Positions 33,747-43,072 of a stretch of 64,000 bases of DNA are shown piece by piece; positions within the stretch are counted from its first letter, which is position 1, and each line of letters starts with the position of its first letter. The translations under genes and the position numbers were made by a program. The stretch lies in NCBI RefSeq assembly GCF_001679325.1, contig NZ_LZMX01000028.1; one strand, written 5' to 3'. The stretch is from Haemophilus_D parainfluenzae_AD. Its GTDB lineage: Bacteria > Pseudomonadota > Gammaproteobacteria > Enterobacterales > Pasteurellaceae. The notes below the pieces were generated by a model, which saw only the letters and a program-made list of their open reading frames with translations, had not been told where the DNA came from and made no database searches.

Positions 33747-33872
33747 TTGAACATTCATTGGAAAATTCTACCCCTTTTTAGGTGGTTTAAGAGACTAGGA
33801 TACAACAAGGTTGATTTACCTATCACATTTTCGATATAGTGAGAACTATTATCAACTCAAAACTCGATAACC

Positions 33873-34739
33873 ATGTTCTCATTTCTGCGTTTACCCTTTT
33901 TATTTTGTCTGCTGATGTTTACGCAAAGCACGCAAGCAGAACCCGACTTTAAGATTCCTCCTATTCAAGAAAGCATGAAAAAAATGTATCAAATTCAACA
34001 GAAAGATTTTACCTTTGAAGACAAGCATTACCGTTTGTTCATTGCGGTACCGCCAAAAACATCGCAAAAACTGACCGCACTTTACACTTTAGATGGCAAT
34101 GCACAATTTCCAATGGCGGTGAATGCTGTCAATCCCAATAAACCACTCCCGCTTATTGTTGGTATCGGTTATGTGTCTGATAAAGCCTACGTCATTGAAG
34201 AACGCACTAGAGACTACACTTTTCCTGCAGAAGGTGCTGAATTTGCCAAAGGAGGGAAAGCTGCCGATTTTTTACGTTTTATTCAACAAGACGTAAAGCC
34301 TTATATTGAACAGCATTTCGATATCAATAAAGAAAAACAATATTTCTTTGGTCATTCTTTTGGTGGATTATTTGGATTGTACGTGCTCTTCCATCAACCA
34401 GATTTATTTCAACATTACACATTGGCAAGCCCTTCTCTTTGGTGGGGAAACGGCTCATTTTTACCTCAAAACGAGCCATGGATTAGCCAAAAACCATCAC
34501 ATATTCTGATTACATTAGGCTATTATGAAGAGCATCCTGAAGAGGATCCGAATATGACTGAAGAACAATTACAACGTATTAATCAACGGAAACAAATGCG
34601 AACAATCAATGCGCATCAATTGGCGAAAATATTGGGAAAACAAGGTAATTCCGTAGAGTTTATTTCCATTCCCAATAAAAATCATGGTGGCTCGATTCCG
34701 GATGCTATCAAACATTGCTTAGAACAAGTTCAACAATAA
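33873..34739 (+). CDS. Exported alpha/beta-hydrolase, IroE-like esterase family
   Basis: The 288-residue protein has a signal peptide (about 1-22, TQA before EPDF) and one hydrolase domain with ALYTLDGNAQF, the nucleophile elbow GHSFGG (Ser162), and a late NKNHGGS that supplies the likely catalytic His. This is the COG2819 group that includes IroE and Fes-related siderophore esterases. Its real substrate is unknown; a periplasmic siderophore esterase is a reasonable guess. An uptake sequence lies in frame (34075-34083). It is a single gene ending in a shared terminator. Confidence 0.78.
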   Translation: MFSFLRLPFLFCLLMFTQSTQAEPDFKIPPIQESMKKMYQIQQKDFTFEDKHYRLFIAVPPKTSQKLTALYTLDGNAQFPMAVNAVNPNKPLPLIVGIGYVSDKAYVIEERTRDYTFPAEGAEFAKGGKAADFLRFIQQDVKPYIEQHFDINKEKQYFFGHSFGGLFGLYVLFHQPDLFQHYTLASPSLWWGNGSFLPQNEPWISQKPSHILITLGYYEEHPEEDPNMTEEQLQRINQRKQMRTINAHQLAKILGKQGNSVEFISIPNKNHGGSIPDAIKHCLEQVQQ

Positions 34740-34748
34740 AAGAGCATA

Positions 34749-34780
34749 AAAAATCCCCGTCATCATGAACGGGGATTTTT
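34749..34780. terminator. Bidirectional terminator, esterase / hslO
   Basis: AAAAATCCCCGT (34749-34760) and ACGGGGATTTTT (34769-34780) form a perfect 12-base-pair stem with an 8-base loop between convergent genes. Confidence 0.9.
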
Positions 34781-34781
34781 C

Positions 34782-35648
34782 TTATTGGGCTTGTTTAAGT
34801 TTATCAATGGCTTCTTTATTGAAGAAGTAATGTGTGCCACAACATTCACACTGCATATCAATGCTGCCTTTATGCTCTTCTAAGATTTCATCAATTTCAG
34901 CTTCTGGAATCAGCAATAATGCTGCTCCTGAACGCTCAGGTGAGCAACCACAGAAGAAAGAAACAGCTTGTGGTTCAAAAACTTCTACCACTTCTTCATG
35001 GTATAAACGATATAGTAATTCTTCGGCGGGTAATCCAAATAACTCCTCATCTTTTACGGTTGCTGCCAATGTGGTTAAATGCTCGAAATCCTCTGGCGTA
35101 CCTTGGCCATCAGGCATGATTTGCAACAACATCCCAGCCGAAACTGGTTTGCCTTCATATTCACCGGTACGAATAATAAGCTGCGTTTGTAATTGCTCTG
35201 AACGAACGAAATAATCTTCTAAACATTCCGTAATGGTTGGTTTATCTAAACCGATAACGCCTTGATAACGCTCACCTTCTGTTGGTGCGATCGTAATCAC
35301 TAATACGCCTTTGCCGATCATATCATGTAGGCTCATGCCATCTTGAATATCACCTTGCACACGGGCTAATGCACGAATTTGTTGTTGATCATTACCATTT
35401 ACTAAAGCTAATTTTAATGGGCCATCACCTTGAATTTGAACAGTAATATTACCGTTAAATTTTAATGTTGCGGTCAATAAATTCGTTGCCACCATCATCT
35501 CACCCAATAAGTTTTGTACAGCTTTTGGATAATGATGGGTATTCAAGGTATCAGTGAAAGTTTGGTTTAATCGCACCCATTCACCACGTACTGCACGATT
35601 TTGAAAAAGGTAACGGTAAAGTTTGTCATTATCTTGAGTGTAATTCAT
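34782..35648 (-). CDS. hslO: Hsp33 redox-regulated chaperonin
   Basis: Hsp33 is a holdase that is switched on by oxidative unfolding. The 288-residue protein has the N-terminal substrate-binding domain (QNRAVRGEWVRL, then GNITVQIQGDGPLK) and the C-terminal zinc switch with CGC (about residue 236) and CECC (about 269), which fits the CxC...CxxC pattern with one extra internal cysteine. It begins at the ATG at 35648. The upstream 230 bases carry two uptake sequences (35678-35686 and 35772-35780) and no clear sigma-32 promoter. Confidence 0.95.
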   Translation of the reverse strand: MNYTQDNDKLYRYLFQNRAVRGEWVRLNQTFTDTLNTHHYPKAVQNLLGEMMVATNLLTATLKFNGNITVQIQGDGPLKLALVNGNDQQQIRALARVQGDIQDGMSLHDMIGKGVLVITIAPTEGERYQGVIGLDKPTITECLEDYFVRSEQLQTQLIIRTGEYEGKPVSAGMLLQIMPDGQGTPEDFEHLTTLAATVKDEELFGLPAEELLYRLYHEEVVEVFEPQAVSFFCGCSPERSGAALLLIPEAEIDEILEEHKGSIDMQCECCGTHYFFNKEAIDKLKQAQ

Positions 35649-35831
35649 TATGTGTTCCTATTTATTCTTTGAATGAAAAGTGCGGTTAATTTTACGCATA
35701 AATTGTGAGTGGTTTATCTGATTTTTCGTCTCTAGTATTGAAGTCAATATTCAAAAACGGCGTTTTTTGTTACCGCACTTTTAGCCTGTGCAGTATTATG
35801 GGGATGAAAATCAAAATTACAAGCAAAAAGA

Positions 35832-35859
35832 AAAGCGGATAGCTTTCACTATCCGCTTT
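35832..35859 (-). terminator. Porin terminator
   Basis: AAAGCGGATAG (35832-35842) and CTATCCGCTTT (35849-35859) pair perfectly over 11 bases with a 6-base loop. On the minus strand it follows the porin stop and runs into TCTTTTTG, a proper U-tract. Confidence 0.85.
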
Positions 35860-35878
35860 ATCAGATTAAACTGATAAA

Positions 35879-37004
35879 TTACCAGTATGCACGTAAACCG
35901 ATAACCGTTTTGAAATCACGGCTACGATCAAGCTGTTTACCTGAGTCTTTATCAAAGGTGTTCTCGTATTTAGTACGAGTCGCTTGCCATTCAATAAATG
36001 GTTTCACTTTTACTGAACCTTGTTTAAATACATAGTACTCAGTACCCACTAAGAACTGGCGATCAGTTGATTTTGAATATGCAGAACCTACAGGTAAAGT
36101 TTTCTCTGTTTTATAAGAATACATTGCATATACATTCCAATCTTCATTTAAACCTTGGCGAATCACTGCAGTTACTTCATTATTTTTTACTTTGTTACCT
36201 GCACCACCTTTATTTTTAGTATCTTTGTGAGCAAGGTCTAAACCATAAGTAGTGTGAACAAAGTTATATGCTAAACCTAAAGCATAAGCATTGCTGTAAT
36301 ATGCTGTTTTATTAGCATTTTCAGAAATTTGACGAGTGAAACCCGCTGCTACAGTTACATTTTGGATACTATCAATTTCGTGATTGAAGATAAGACCTGT
36401 ACCCCAAGTGTTTTTGCGGTTATTTTTTAAATCTACATTTTTGATGCTACGTTTGCTTGAACCACCGTAATACGCACCAAATTTCACTTTATTTGAACCA
36501 TAATCACCGTTATAAACATATTGTGTTACACGACGAGCTGAAGTCTCTAATAAGCCATCAGTCAAGCTGTAAGTATTTGCTAAGTCACTTTGTTTTACTT
36601 CATCAGTGATAGTTACCATGTTACCGTAAGTTAATTCACCGAATTGTTTGTGGCCAAAACCAGCATAAAGTTGGTGAGTATAAACATGGTCAAAATCATG
36701 TTGTGAAGGTGCTTCACCGCGCATACGCCATTCAACACGACCTAAAGCATAGAAATCGCCACCCAAGCTTTGTTTTAATTTAAAACCAAAACGTGAACCG
36801 TTATTATCAACTGCATGGTTGATGTGTTCTTTAGTTACATCACCATTTACATAGTTGGTTTTGTTAGAGGTGCTTTCCCATTTAACACGTAAAGAACCGT
36901 AAAAATCAACATCAGTACCAGTTTGGTCAATGTGGAAGTTATACGCTTGTGCAGAACCTGCTGCTAGTGCAGCTACAGATAAAGCAAGAAGTGTTTTTTT
37001 TCAT
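35879..37004 (-). pseudogene. P2-like general porin, frameshifted in an A8 tract after the start codon
   Basis: The frame from about 36993 to 35879 encodes a complete outer-membrane porin: after correction it reads MKKTLLALSVAALAAGSAQA (signal peptide), then YNFHIDQTG, GSRFGFKLKQSLGGDFYALGR and other porin strands, ending in the aromatic GLRAYW. About 374 residues would be expected. In the sequence as given, the ATG at 37004-37002 is followed by eight A instead of seven (36994-37001), so translation from this ATG shifts frame and stops after 21 residues. No other in-frame ATG/GTG/TTG lies before residue ~80. All the rest of the gene, promoter and terminator are intact. It is either a true phase-variable or slippage-decoded gene, or an error in a homopolymer. 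Confidence 0.85.
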
Positions 37005-37054
37005 AACGCTTTCCCTATTATTTAATGGAGTTAATAAAAATTGAACTTTTTTAG

Positions 37055-37082
37055 TCTATACATCACAACCCAAATGTGTCAA
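37055..37082 (-). promoter_or_regulatory. Porin promoter
   Basis: On the minus strand TTGACA (37082-37077), a perfect -35, is 16 bases from TATAGA (37060-37055), a near-consensus -10. An untranslated leader of about 45 bases precedes the porin ATG. Such strength suits a major outer-membrane protein. Confidence 0.7.
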
Positions 37083-37167
37083 TCTTAAATTTTTCCAACT
37101 ATCAGAAAATAGACAATATTTTGACTAAAATTAATCTAGATCAATACATTTCCAATTATGCTACAAA

Positions 37168-38121
37168 TTATTTAATTAATGTACTTAGGCTAGAAAGAAC
37201 CTGCTCTGAAGTAATATTTTCCATTGAATTCGCCGTTAAATAATGCTGATTTTTACCATAACAGCCAATTAAGGTCGGATCAGTTGCGCCATAAAGCGTA
37301 ATATTAGGTTTATCCAATGCTGCAGTTAAATGAGCAAGCCCTGTATCTACGGATACCACCGCTTTCGCATTAGTAATTTGATCAGCCAATTCATTTAATG
37401 AAAGCTTAGGTAAAATCATCGCATGAGGCAAGCCAGAAACTAATCGTTCCGCTCTAGCCTTTTCTTTTTCATTCCCCCAAGGCAAACGAATTTGAATAGA
37501 AAGTGCGGTCAGTTTTTCGATTAAATTTCTCCATTCTTTTTCTGGCCAATGCTTCTCATCCCTTGTCGTAGCATGAAAAAAGATCACATAAGGGTCGATA
37601 GCTTCAACGGAAAGAAAATGACGAGCAATACCATAGTCCCCTTTTTCTTTTGGTAATGGATAAGATAATGCTTGAGCAAAAAGTTGACGAATACGCTCTA
37701 CCGCATGTTGTTGATAGGAAATAGCGTGTTTTTTATCGTAGAAGAATGAGGCAATTGGCTCTCGAATACTTTTCCAATCATAGCCATGTTTAACACCATT
37801 GGCTAAGCGTGTCGCAAAAAAGGCACTTTTAAAAAGCCCTTGTGCATCAATCACAGCATCATATTGATTAGCTTGCAATAAAGTGCAGTAAGATTTCCAC
37901 TCGTTTTTTGTTTGAACCGAAAAAGGTGATTTTCGCCAACGTCTTAAGGCAATTGGAATGATTTGTTTCACGGCAGAATGCCAACGTGGAATTTCGGTAA
38001 AATTCTCTTCCACCACCCAATCAATAGAAAGATTAGGAATAGCTATTTGCGCATCAGTTAATGCCGGCAAAGTATGGATTATATCGCCCATGGAAGACGT
38101 TTTGATCACGCATACTTTCAT
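37168..38121 (-). CDS. waaC: LPS heptosyltransferase I (GT9)
   Basis: WaaC (OpsX in Haemophilus) adds the first L-glycero-D-manno-heptose to Kdo of the LPS inner core. The 317-residue protein begins KTSSMGDIIHTLPAL, the GT9 N-terminal motif, and has HATTRDEKHWPEKEW and the C-terminal nucleotide-sugar motif SVDTGLAHLTAAL...LYGATDP. It sits at the inner face of the cytoplasmic membrane. Its ATG overlaps the stop of the DMT gene (ATGA). An uptake sequence is in frame near 37503. Confidence 0.9.
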   Translation of the reverse strand: MKVCVIKTSSMGDIIHTLPALTDAQIAIPNLSIDWVVEENFTEIPRWHSAVKQIIPIALRRWRKSPFSVQTKNEWKSYCTLLQANQYDAVIDAQGLFKSAFFATRLANGVKHGYDWKSIREPIASFFYDKKHAISYQQHAVERIRQLFAQALSYPLPKEKGDYGIARHFLSVEAIDPYVIFFHATTRDEKHWPEKEWRNLIEKLTALSIQIRLPWGNEKEKARAERLVSGLPHAMILPKLSLNELADQITNAKAVVSVDTGLAHLTAALDKPNITLYGATDPTLIGCYGKNQHYLTANSMENITSEQVLSSLSTLIK

Positions 38122-39026
38122 TTAATTAACCTTCTTCTTCCCCAGTGCATAATACCGAGCCCTGACACAGCTAAAATACCACCAATAATCAAGGAAAAAT
38201 CCACTTGCTCATTCAACCAAACAGCTGAGAATAAAATTCCTAAAATCGGTACCAGGATAATGTAAGCCGCGGCATTACCTGCTCCTAAATATTTCACGCC
38301 ATCAAAATACCATGCATAGGCCAAAACTGTTGCACCAAATGCAAGGCCAAGCAAGCTTATCCACTCACCTTGAGATAAATTCAATACCGTAAGCCAATCG
38401 TCAGTACTTTCCACGCATAACGCACTCATAAATAACAATAGAAACCCAAAAATAGAAGATAATGTGGTTGCAGTGAGCGAATCAATACCCGCGAGTACTT
38501 TTCTAGCCAATAAGGTATAAACGACCCAACAAATTAGTGCGGCAATTAATAATATTTGCCCAAAGCCAAAGGAATCCATCATCTGTAAAAAATTCCCTTT
38601 TGTGAGAGCCAATAATGACCCACTCATGGCAATAATCATCCCAAGTATTACCCATCGATTCCATTTTTCTTTAAATAAAAAAATCGCCAAAAGCGTGGTA
38701 AATACAGGGTTTGTTGCCACAATAACAGCCGCTTGTCCTGCTGGAAGATATTTCAGCCCCCAGATAAAAAACGTGGAATAGGCAAAAACACCGAAAAAGG
38801 CAGTCACAAACAAACCTATCCACTGATTCGCGCTAAGTTGTTTTGCATATCTGAAGCGATTCGCCGCATATAGCCAAATAATGAGTGGAATAATGGCGAA
38901 AAAAAATCGCAAACTTGAAGCCACAAATGTCGGCATGGCCTGAGCAACCATTCGCCCCCAAGGCCAAGAAGCCCCCCATAAAATGGCCATCCCAATTAAT
39001 TGTAAGTGTATGCGGAGAGGGTTCAT
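38118..39026 (-). CDS. EamA/DMT-family permease
   Basis: The 302-residue protein has ten membrane segments in two EamA repeats; WGASWPWGRMVAQAMP begins the first and the second starts near FGFGQILLIAALICW. No substrate can be named. It is co-transcribed and translationally coupled with waaC (4-base ATGA overlap). Whether it has an envelope role or is only a passenger is open. Confidence 0.87.
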   Translation of the reverse strand: MNPLRIHLQLIGMAILWGASWPWGRMVAQAMPTFVASSLRFFFAIIPLIIWLYAANRFRYAKQLSANQWIGLFVTAFFGVFAYSTFFIWGLKYLPAGQAAVIVATNPVFTTLLAIFLFKEKWNRWVILGMIIAMSGSLLALTKGNFLQMMDSFGFGQILLIAALICWVVYTLLARKVLAGIDSLTATTLSSIFGFLLLFMSALCVESTDDWLTVLNLSQGEWISLLGLAFGATVLAYAWYFDGVKYLGAGNAAAYIILVPILGILFSAVWLNEQVDFSLIIGGILAVSGLGIMHWGRRRLIK

Positions 39027-39055
39027 ATCATTAATATATCCTGGTTAAGCCTTTT

Positions 39056-39640
39056 CTATTTGCTTAAAGGCTCTACTTGGTAAGCGTTGATTTTTTCTTG
39101 CAAAGCAGATTCAAATGCTTCTCGATGAGCATCATTTTGAAAAGCAGAATGAGGAATATCTAAAAACAATCCAGAACCAACTCGAATTACTAAATAGCCA
39201 TATTTATTTTCAATATGATGAATATAATGATAACTATATAATGTTTGGCAGAGATCTATTTTAATATATAAACCATCTTCTTGAATTCGTATGGTTTGAC
39301 TTCCTTTCTCCATTTTGTCGCCTATTTGGTTTTTAATCATACACATATTCAAATAAGGTCGTATTATAAGAGCATAGAAAAAAGAAAGCATTGAGATAAC
39401 AAATAATATATATCCCGCATAATAGGCCAAAATATTCTCATAATAATCATAAAGAACTTCAGCCCAGTTCATTATATAAAATGCAATAAAAAGACTTGGT
39501 ATCAAGCAAAATAAATATAATAAAAAATCTCCAATTCTCATTATCTTACGAAATTTATTGTGCTTATAAATATCGCGACTTATTTTTTTTACTGCCTTAG
39601 TATAATTTTTATCTAATGTGAGTTGATAGGTAATTTCCAT
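39056..39640 (-). CDS. YcxB-like membrane protein
   Basis: The 194-residue protein has a charged N-terminus (about 35 residues), two membrane segments (about 40-58 and 72-96) and a C-terminal soluble beta-rich domain (about 110-180) with GSQTIRIQEDGLYIKI and GLFLDIPHSAF, which resembles the YcxB C-terminal domain. No function is known. I start it at the ATG at 39640; the longer frame begins with TTG at 39661 and would overlap the waaF stop. It is AT-richer than its neighbours. Confidence 0.7.
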   Translation of the reverse strand: MEITYQLTLDKNYTKAVKKISRDIYKHNKFRKIMRIGDFLLYLFCLIPSLFIAFYIMNWAEVLYDYYENILAYYAGYILFVISMLSFFYALIIRPYLNMCMIKNQIGDKMEKGSQTIRIQEDGLYIKIDLCQTLYSYHYIHHIENKYGYLVIRVGSGLFLDIPHSAFQNDAHREAFESALQEKINAYQVEPLSK

Positions 39641-39657
39641 TTTATATTTTCTCTTTC

Positions 39658-40701
39658 TCAAATCTCCAAAAGTGCGATTAGTTTTTCTGCTACTTTTTCA
39701 GGTGTAATATCAATCAAACTTTGATGGTACCCTTCCGAGCTATCTGTACTTTTACGCACTTTAATTAAATCGCCTTCAATTAAACGAATAATCACAGCTT
39801 TATCAGATAATGGTGGCGTATAAGTTGGGCTCGTTGGGCCATAAAGCGCGACCAATGGACGATCTGTCGCAGCGGCAATATGCATTAAGCCACTGTCATT
39901 GCTCACCACTGCGGTACAATTAGCAATTAAATCTACCGCTTGATTCAGGTTTGTTTGTCCCGCTAAATTTAAACAAAACGGTTGCAGTTCTGCTGGCAAT
40001 GCATTGCGAATTCGCTCTCCTGCGTCCACATCTTTTGGTGAACCAAATAATTCTACCGCATAGCCTTTTTCAATCAGCATTTCCGCTAATTTAGCATAAT
40101 GATAATGCGGCCAACGTTTAGCTGGACCAAATTCCGCCCCAGGGCAGAATCCAATAATTGGACGTTCACCTAAAAGTGCGGTCTGTTTTTCAAAGTTTTT
40201 TAAGGTTTCTGCTTGTTGAGTTGGATCAACGGTTAAATAAGGTTTTAGAACTGGAATATCTGCCGCTTTTGGCACCGCATTTTGCTCAAAAGCTAATGCC
40301 ATATAACGCTGCACCATCATTGGGTAATCACGTTTGTTATTGCGTAAATCATTAAGCAAGAAATAACGGCTTTCCCCTTTCCAGCCACGACGCTCCGCAA
40401 TTTTTGCAAAAGCAGGAATAAAAGCTGACTTCAAGGAGTTTGGCAATACGATTGCCATATCATATTGATTACGTAATGCTTTACCTAAACGATAACGTTC
40501 GCACAAGGCAAACTTGCCGTGCCCGAGCGGCATTTCAATGGCATGACGCACTTCTGGCATACGAGCTAAAAGCGGTTTACACCAATTCGGTGCCATCACA
40601 TCAATTTGGCAATAGGGATATTGCAGTTTGAGTTGTTGATACAAACTGTGCGACATCATCATATCGCCGACCCAAGACGGGCCGATAATTAAAATATTCA
40701 T
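39658..40701 (-). CDS. waaF: LPS heptosyltransferase II (GT9)
   Basis: WaaF adds the second heptose to the inner core. The 347-residue protein starts NILIIGPSWVGDMMMSHSLYQ, the family's characteristic opening, and has FCPGAEFGPAKRWPHYHYA and VSNDSGLMHIAAA..PLVALYGPTSP at the donor site. It is upstream of the YcxB-like gene on the same strand and 98 bases downstream of hldD, with an uptake-sequence hairpin between hldD and it. One in-frame uptake sequence is present near 40175. Confidence 0.95.
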   Translation of the reverse strand: MNILIIGPSWVGDMMMSHSLYQQLKLQYPYCQIDVMAPNWCKPLLARMPEVRHAIEMPLGHGKFALCERYRLGKALRNQYDMAIVLPNSLKSAFIPAFAKIAERRGWKGESRYFLLNDLRNNKRDYPMMVQRYMALAFEQNAVPKAADIPVLKPYLTVDPTQQAETLKNFEKQTALLGERPIIGFCPGAEFGPAKRWPHYHYAKLAEMLIEKGYAVELFGSPKDVDAGERIRNALPAELQPFCLNLAGQTNLNQAVDLIANCTAVVSNDSGLMHIAAATDRPLVALYGPTSPTYTPPLSDKAVIIRLIEGDLIKVRKSTDSSEGYHQSLIDITPEKVAEKLIALLEI

Positions 40702-40716
40702 GCTTGACCTTATAAC

Positions 40717-40757
40717 AAAAGTGCGGCTAAAAATAAGATTAATTTTAACCGCACTTT
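40717..40757. terminator. Imperfect inverted uptake-sequence hairpin, hldD terminator
   Basis: AAAGTGCGG-C-TAAAA (40718-40732) pairs with TTTTA-A-CCGCACTTT (40743-40757), with one C/A mismatch. It lies in the 98 bases between hldD and waaF, both on the minus strand. One arm is a degenerate uptake sequence (GCGGC). Confidence 0.65.
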
Positions 40758-40799
40758 ATTCATTTCCTAGTATTGAACGACATTATTTGTTCAATATTT

Positions 40800-41723
40800 T
40801 TATTTATTTAACCACGCCATGTACTCAGCCACACCTTCCGCTACGGTTTTAAATGGTTTGTCGTAGCCAGTTGCACGAAGTTTCGTTAAATCTGCTTGCG
40901 TATATTCTTGATAGCGAGATTTTAAGTGCTCTGGGAACGGAATGGTTTCTACTTCACCTTTACCGTGGAATTTAATTACCGCTTTTGCCACTTCCGCAAA
41001 AGATTCTGCATTGCCGGTACCACAGTTAAAGATACCCGAAATGCTGTTTTGCCAGCACCAAATGTTGACTTGCGCCACATCGCCTACATAAACGAAATCA
41101 CGACGGAAGTGTTCACTGCCAGCAAATAATTTTGGATTTTCGCCTTTAAGGATTTGGTTATTTAAGTGGAATGCCACACTTGCCATCGAACCTTTGTGGC
41201 CTTCACGCGGACCATACACGTTGAAATAACGGAAACCACATACTGGTGATTTTGCTTCAGGTAAAATCTCACGCACATATTGGTCGAATAAGAATTTAGA
41301 ATAACCGTACACATTCAATGGACCTTCAAATTCACGCTCTTCACGGAATTCAGTTTTGTCGCCATAAGTCGCCGCACTTGATGCATACAAGAACGGAATT
41401 TGACGATCTAAACAGTAATGCAATAACTCTTTTGAATATTCGTAGTTATTGTGCATGATGTATTTGCCGTCCCATTCAGTAGTCGCTGAGCAAGCGCCTT
41501 CATGGAATACGGCATCGATATCGCCTAAATCATCACCTGCAATAATTGACGCAATGAAATCTTCTTTATCACAGTAATCTGCAATATCAAGATCCACTAA
41601 GTTAATAAATTTAGTCCCGTCTTTTAAGTTATCCACCACTAAAATATCTTTGCGTCCCATATCGTTTAATGCTTTAACGATATTACTGCCGATAAAACCG
41701 GCGCCACCTGTTACGATAATCAT
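40800..41723 (-). CDS. hldD: ADP-L-glycero-D-manno-heptose 6-epimerase
   Basis: HldD makes the ADP-heptose donor used by both heptosyltransferases encoded next to it. The 307-residue protein is an extended short-chain dehydrogenase: NADP-binding VTGGAGFIGSN at residue 4, the YGYSK catalytic pair region (NVYGYSKFLFD), and EHFRRDFVYVGDVA. I start at the ATG at 41723 with AGAGGA upstream; the longer frame begins at TTG. Length matches the family. Confidence 0.96.
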   Translation of the reverse strand: MIIVTGGAGFIGSNIVKALNDMGRKDILVVDNLKDGTKFINLVDLDIADYCDKEDFIASIIAGDDLGDIDAVFHEGACSATTEWDGKYIMHNNYEYSKELLHYCLDRQIPFLYASSAATYGDKTEFREEREFEGPLNVYGYSKFLFDQYVREILPEAKSPVCGFRYFNVYGPREGHKGSMASVAFHLNNQILKGENPKLFAGSEHFRRDFVYVGDVAQVNIWCWQNSISGIFNCGTGNAESFAEVAKAVIKFHGKGEVETIPFPEHLKSRYQEYTQADLTKLRATGYDKPFKTVAEGVAEYMAWLNK

Positions 41724-41775
41724 AATTCTGTCCTCTTTAAAATAAGTCTGTGTATTGTAATAGATTTTGCGTCGC

Positions 41776-42279
41776 TTAGCCAAAAAACTCTGTGAAAAAC
41801 AACCGCACTTTTAAGCCCCAGTAACTTGTCCAACCCGTTGTGGCCAAATCCATTTTTCCTTTGTTTAAAATAATAATGGTCGGCGTCACATTCACCTGCC
41901 ATTGCTCCGCAATCTTGCCTTGAGGATCATTCACCGTTGTAAATTGATAGCGATGCGTTTGCAAATAATCCTCCACGTCCTTATTTGTCCCCGAACGTAG
42001 TGCGATAGAGACTACCGGATAGCCTTCTTCTGAAAGTGAATTAATCGCTGGAGAAGTATAACGACAATAACCACACCAACTTCCCCAGAAATAAATGATC
42101 GTCGGCTTAGCTTGATCTAATTGGGGTAAAAAGAAGGCTTTTCCCTGTAAATCATAAAGTGCTGTCGCATTGATTTCAGGTGGAATATTGGGTTTACGAA
42201 TAAAATCGAGAATACTGCTTACGACAATCAACGTCAGTAGGAGCGAAATCACATTTTTTAATAATGTTTTAAGTTTCAC
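41776..42279 (-). CDS. Membrane-anchored periplasmic thioredoxin (ScsD/TlpA-like)
   Basis: The 167-residue protein has one N-terminal membrane anchor (about 8-27) and a periplasmic thioredoxin domain with active site WCGYC (near residue 72) and cis-proline VTPTIIIL. From memory, H. influenzae has a homologue (HI1115) between rfaD and deoC, the same neighbourhood as here. It is probably a disulfide reductase or isomerase of the envelope; its partner is unknown. The stop is 52 bases before the hldD start. Confidence 0.85.
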   Translation of the reverse strand: MKLKTLLKNVISLLLTLIVVSSILDFIRKPNIPPEINATALYDLQGKAFFLPQLDQAKPTIIYFWGSWCGYCRYTSPAINSLSEEGYPVVSIALRSGTNKDVEDYLQTHRYQFTTVNDPQGKIAEQWQVNVTPTIIILNKGKMDLATTGWTSYWGLKVRLFFTEFFG

Positions 42280-42389
42280 AATAAAATTTCATGATCTAGG
42301 ATAAATGAATTGTAATCGATTGGAAAAGTGCGGTCAAAATTGCGGATATTTTGTTATGATAACCACATCATTTAATAAGGAGAAAAAAT

Positions 42390-43064
42390 ATGGATAGTAA
42401 ACAATTAGCACAATATATTGATCACACTGCCCTTACTGCTGAAAAAACAGAACAGGATATTCTTAAGCTCTGCGATGAGGCCATTCAATACGGCTTTTAT
42501 TCAGTCTGTATTAATTCAGGTTATATTCCTTTAGCCAAAGAAAAACTCGCTGGCTCAAACGTCAAAATTTGTACGGTTGTTGGTTTTCCACTTGGTGCTA
42601 ACTTATCTTCTGTCAAAGCGTTTGAAACCCAAGAAGCCATCAAAGCGGGTGTGGGTGAAATCGATATGGTAATTAATGTCGGTTTGATTAAATCAAATAA
42701 ATGGGATGCCGTAAAAGACGATATTCAAGCTGTATTAACCGCTTGTCATGACGTACCACTTAAAGTGATTTTAGAAACGTGTTTACTCACCAAAGAAGAA
42801 ATCGTAAAAGCCTGTGAAATCTGTAAAGCGTTGGGTGTGGCATTCGTTAAAACTTCAACCGGTTTCAATAAAGGCGGCGCAACCGTAGAAGATGTAGCAT
42901 TAATGAAGAAAACGGTAGGCAACATTGGTGTGAAAGCCTCTGGCGGTATTCGTGATACTCAAACCGCACTAGCAATGATTGAAGCAGGTGCTACACGAAT
43001 TGGCGCAAGCGCAGGCATTGCAATTGTAACGGGTGTTTCTGATAATACCTCAAGTAATTACTAA
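42390..43064 (+). CDS. deoC: Deoxyribose-phosphate aldolase
   Basis: DeoC splits 2-deoxyribose 5-phosphate into glyceraldehyde 3-phosphate and acetaldehyde in deoxynucleoside catabolism. The 224-residue TIM barrel begins YIDHTALTAEKT and carries the Schiff-base lysine in GVAFVKTSTGF and the second lysine in IGVKASGGIRD. The ATG follows AAGGAG. An uptake sequence (42326-42334) lies in its promoter region. No other deo genes are beside it. Confidence 0.96.
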   Translation: MDSKQLAQYIDHTALTAEKTEQDILKLCDEAIQYGFYSVCINSGYIPLAKEKLAGSNVKICTVVGFPLGANLSSVKAFETQEAIKAGVGEIDMVINVGLIKSNKWDAVKDDIQAVLTACHDVPLKVILETCLLTKEEIVKACEICKALGVAFVKTSTGFNKGGATVEDVALMKKTVGNIGVKASGGIRDTQTALAMIEAGATRIGASAGIAIVTGVSDNTSSNY

Positions 43065-43072
43065 TCGATAAT

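Noticed and set aside
42325..42345. Single uptake sequences in intergenic regions (for example before deoC, in 35649-35878 and 15600-15640) as regulatory sites
   Set aside because: They are the ordinary DNA uptake signal of the lineage and have no special position relative to the promoters.
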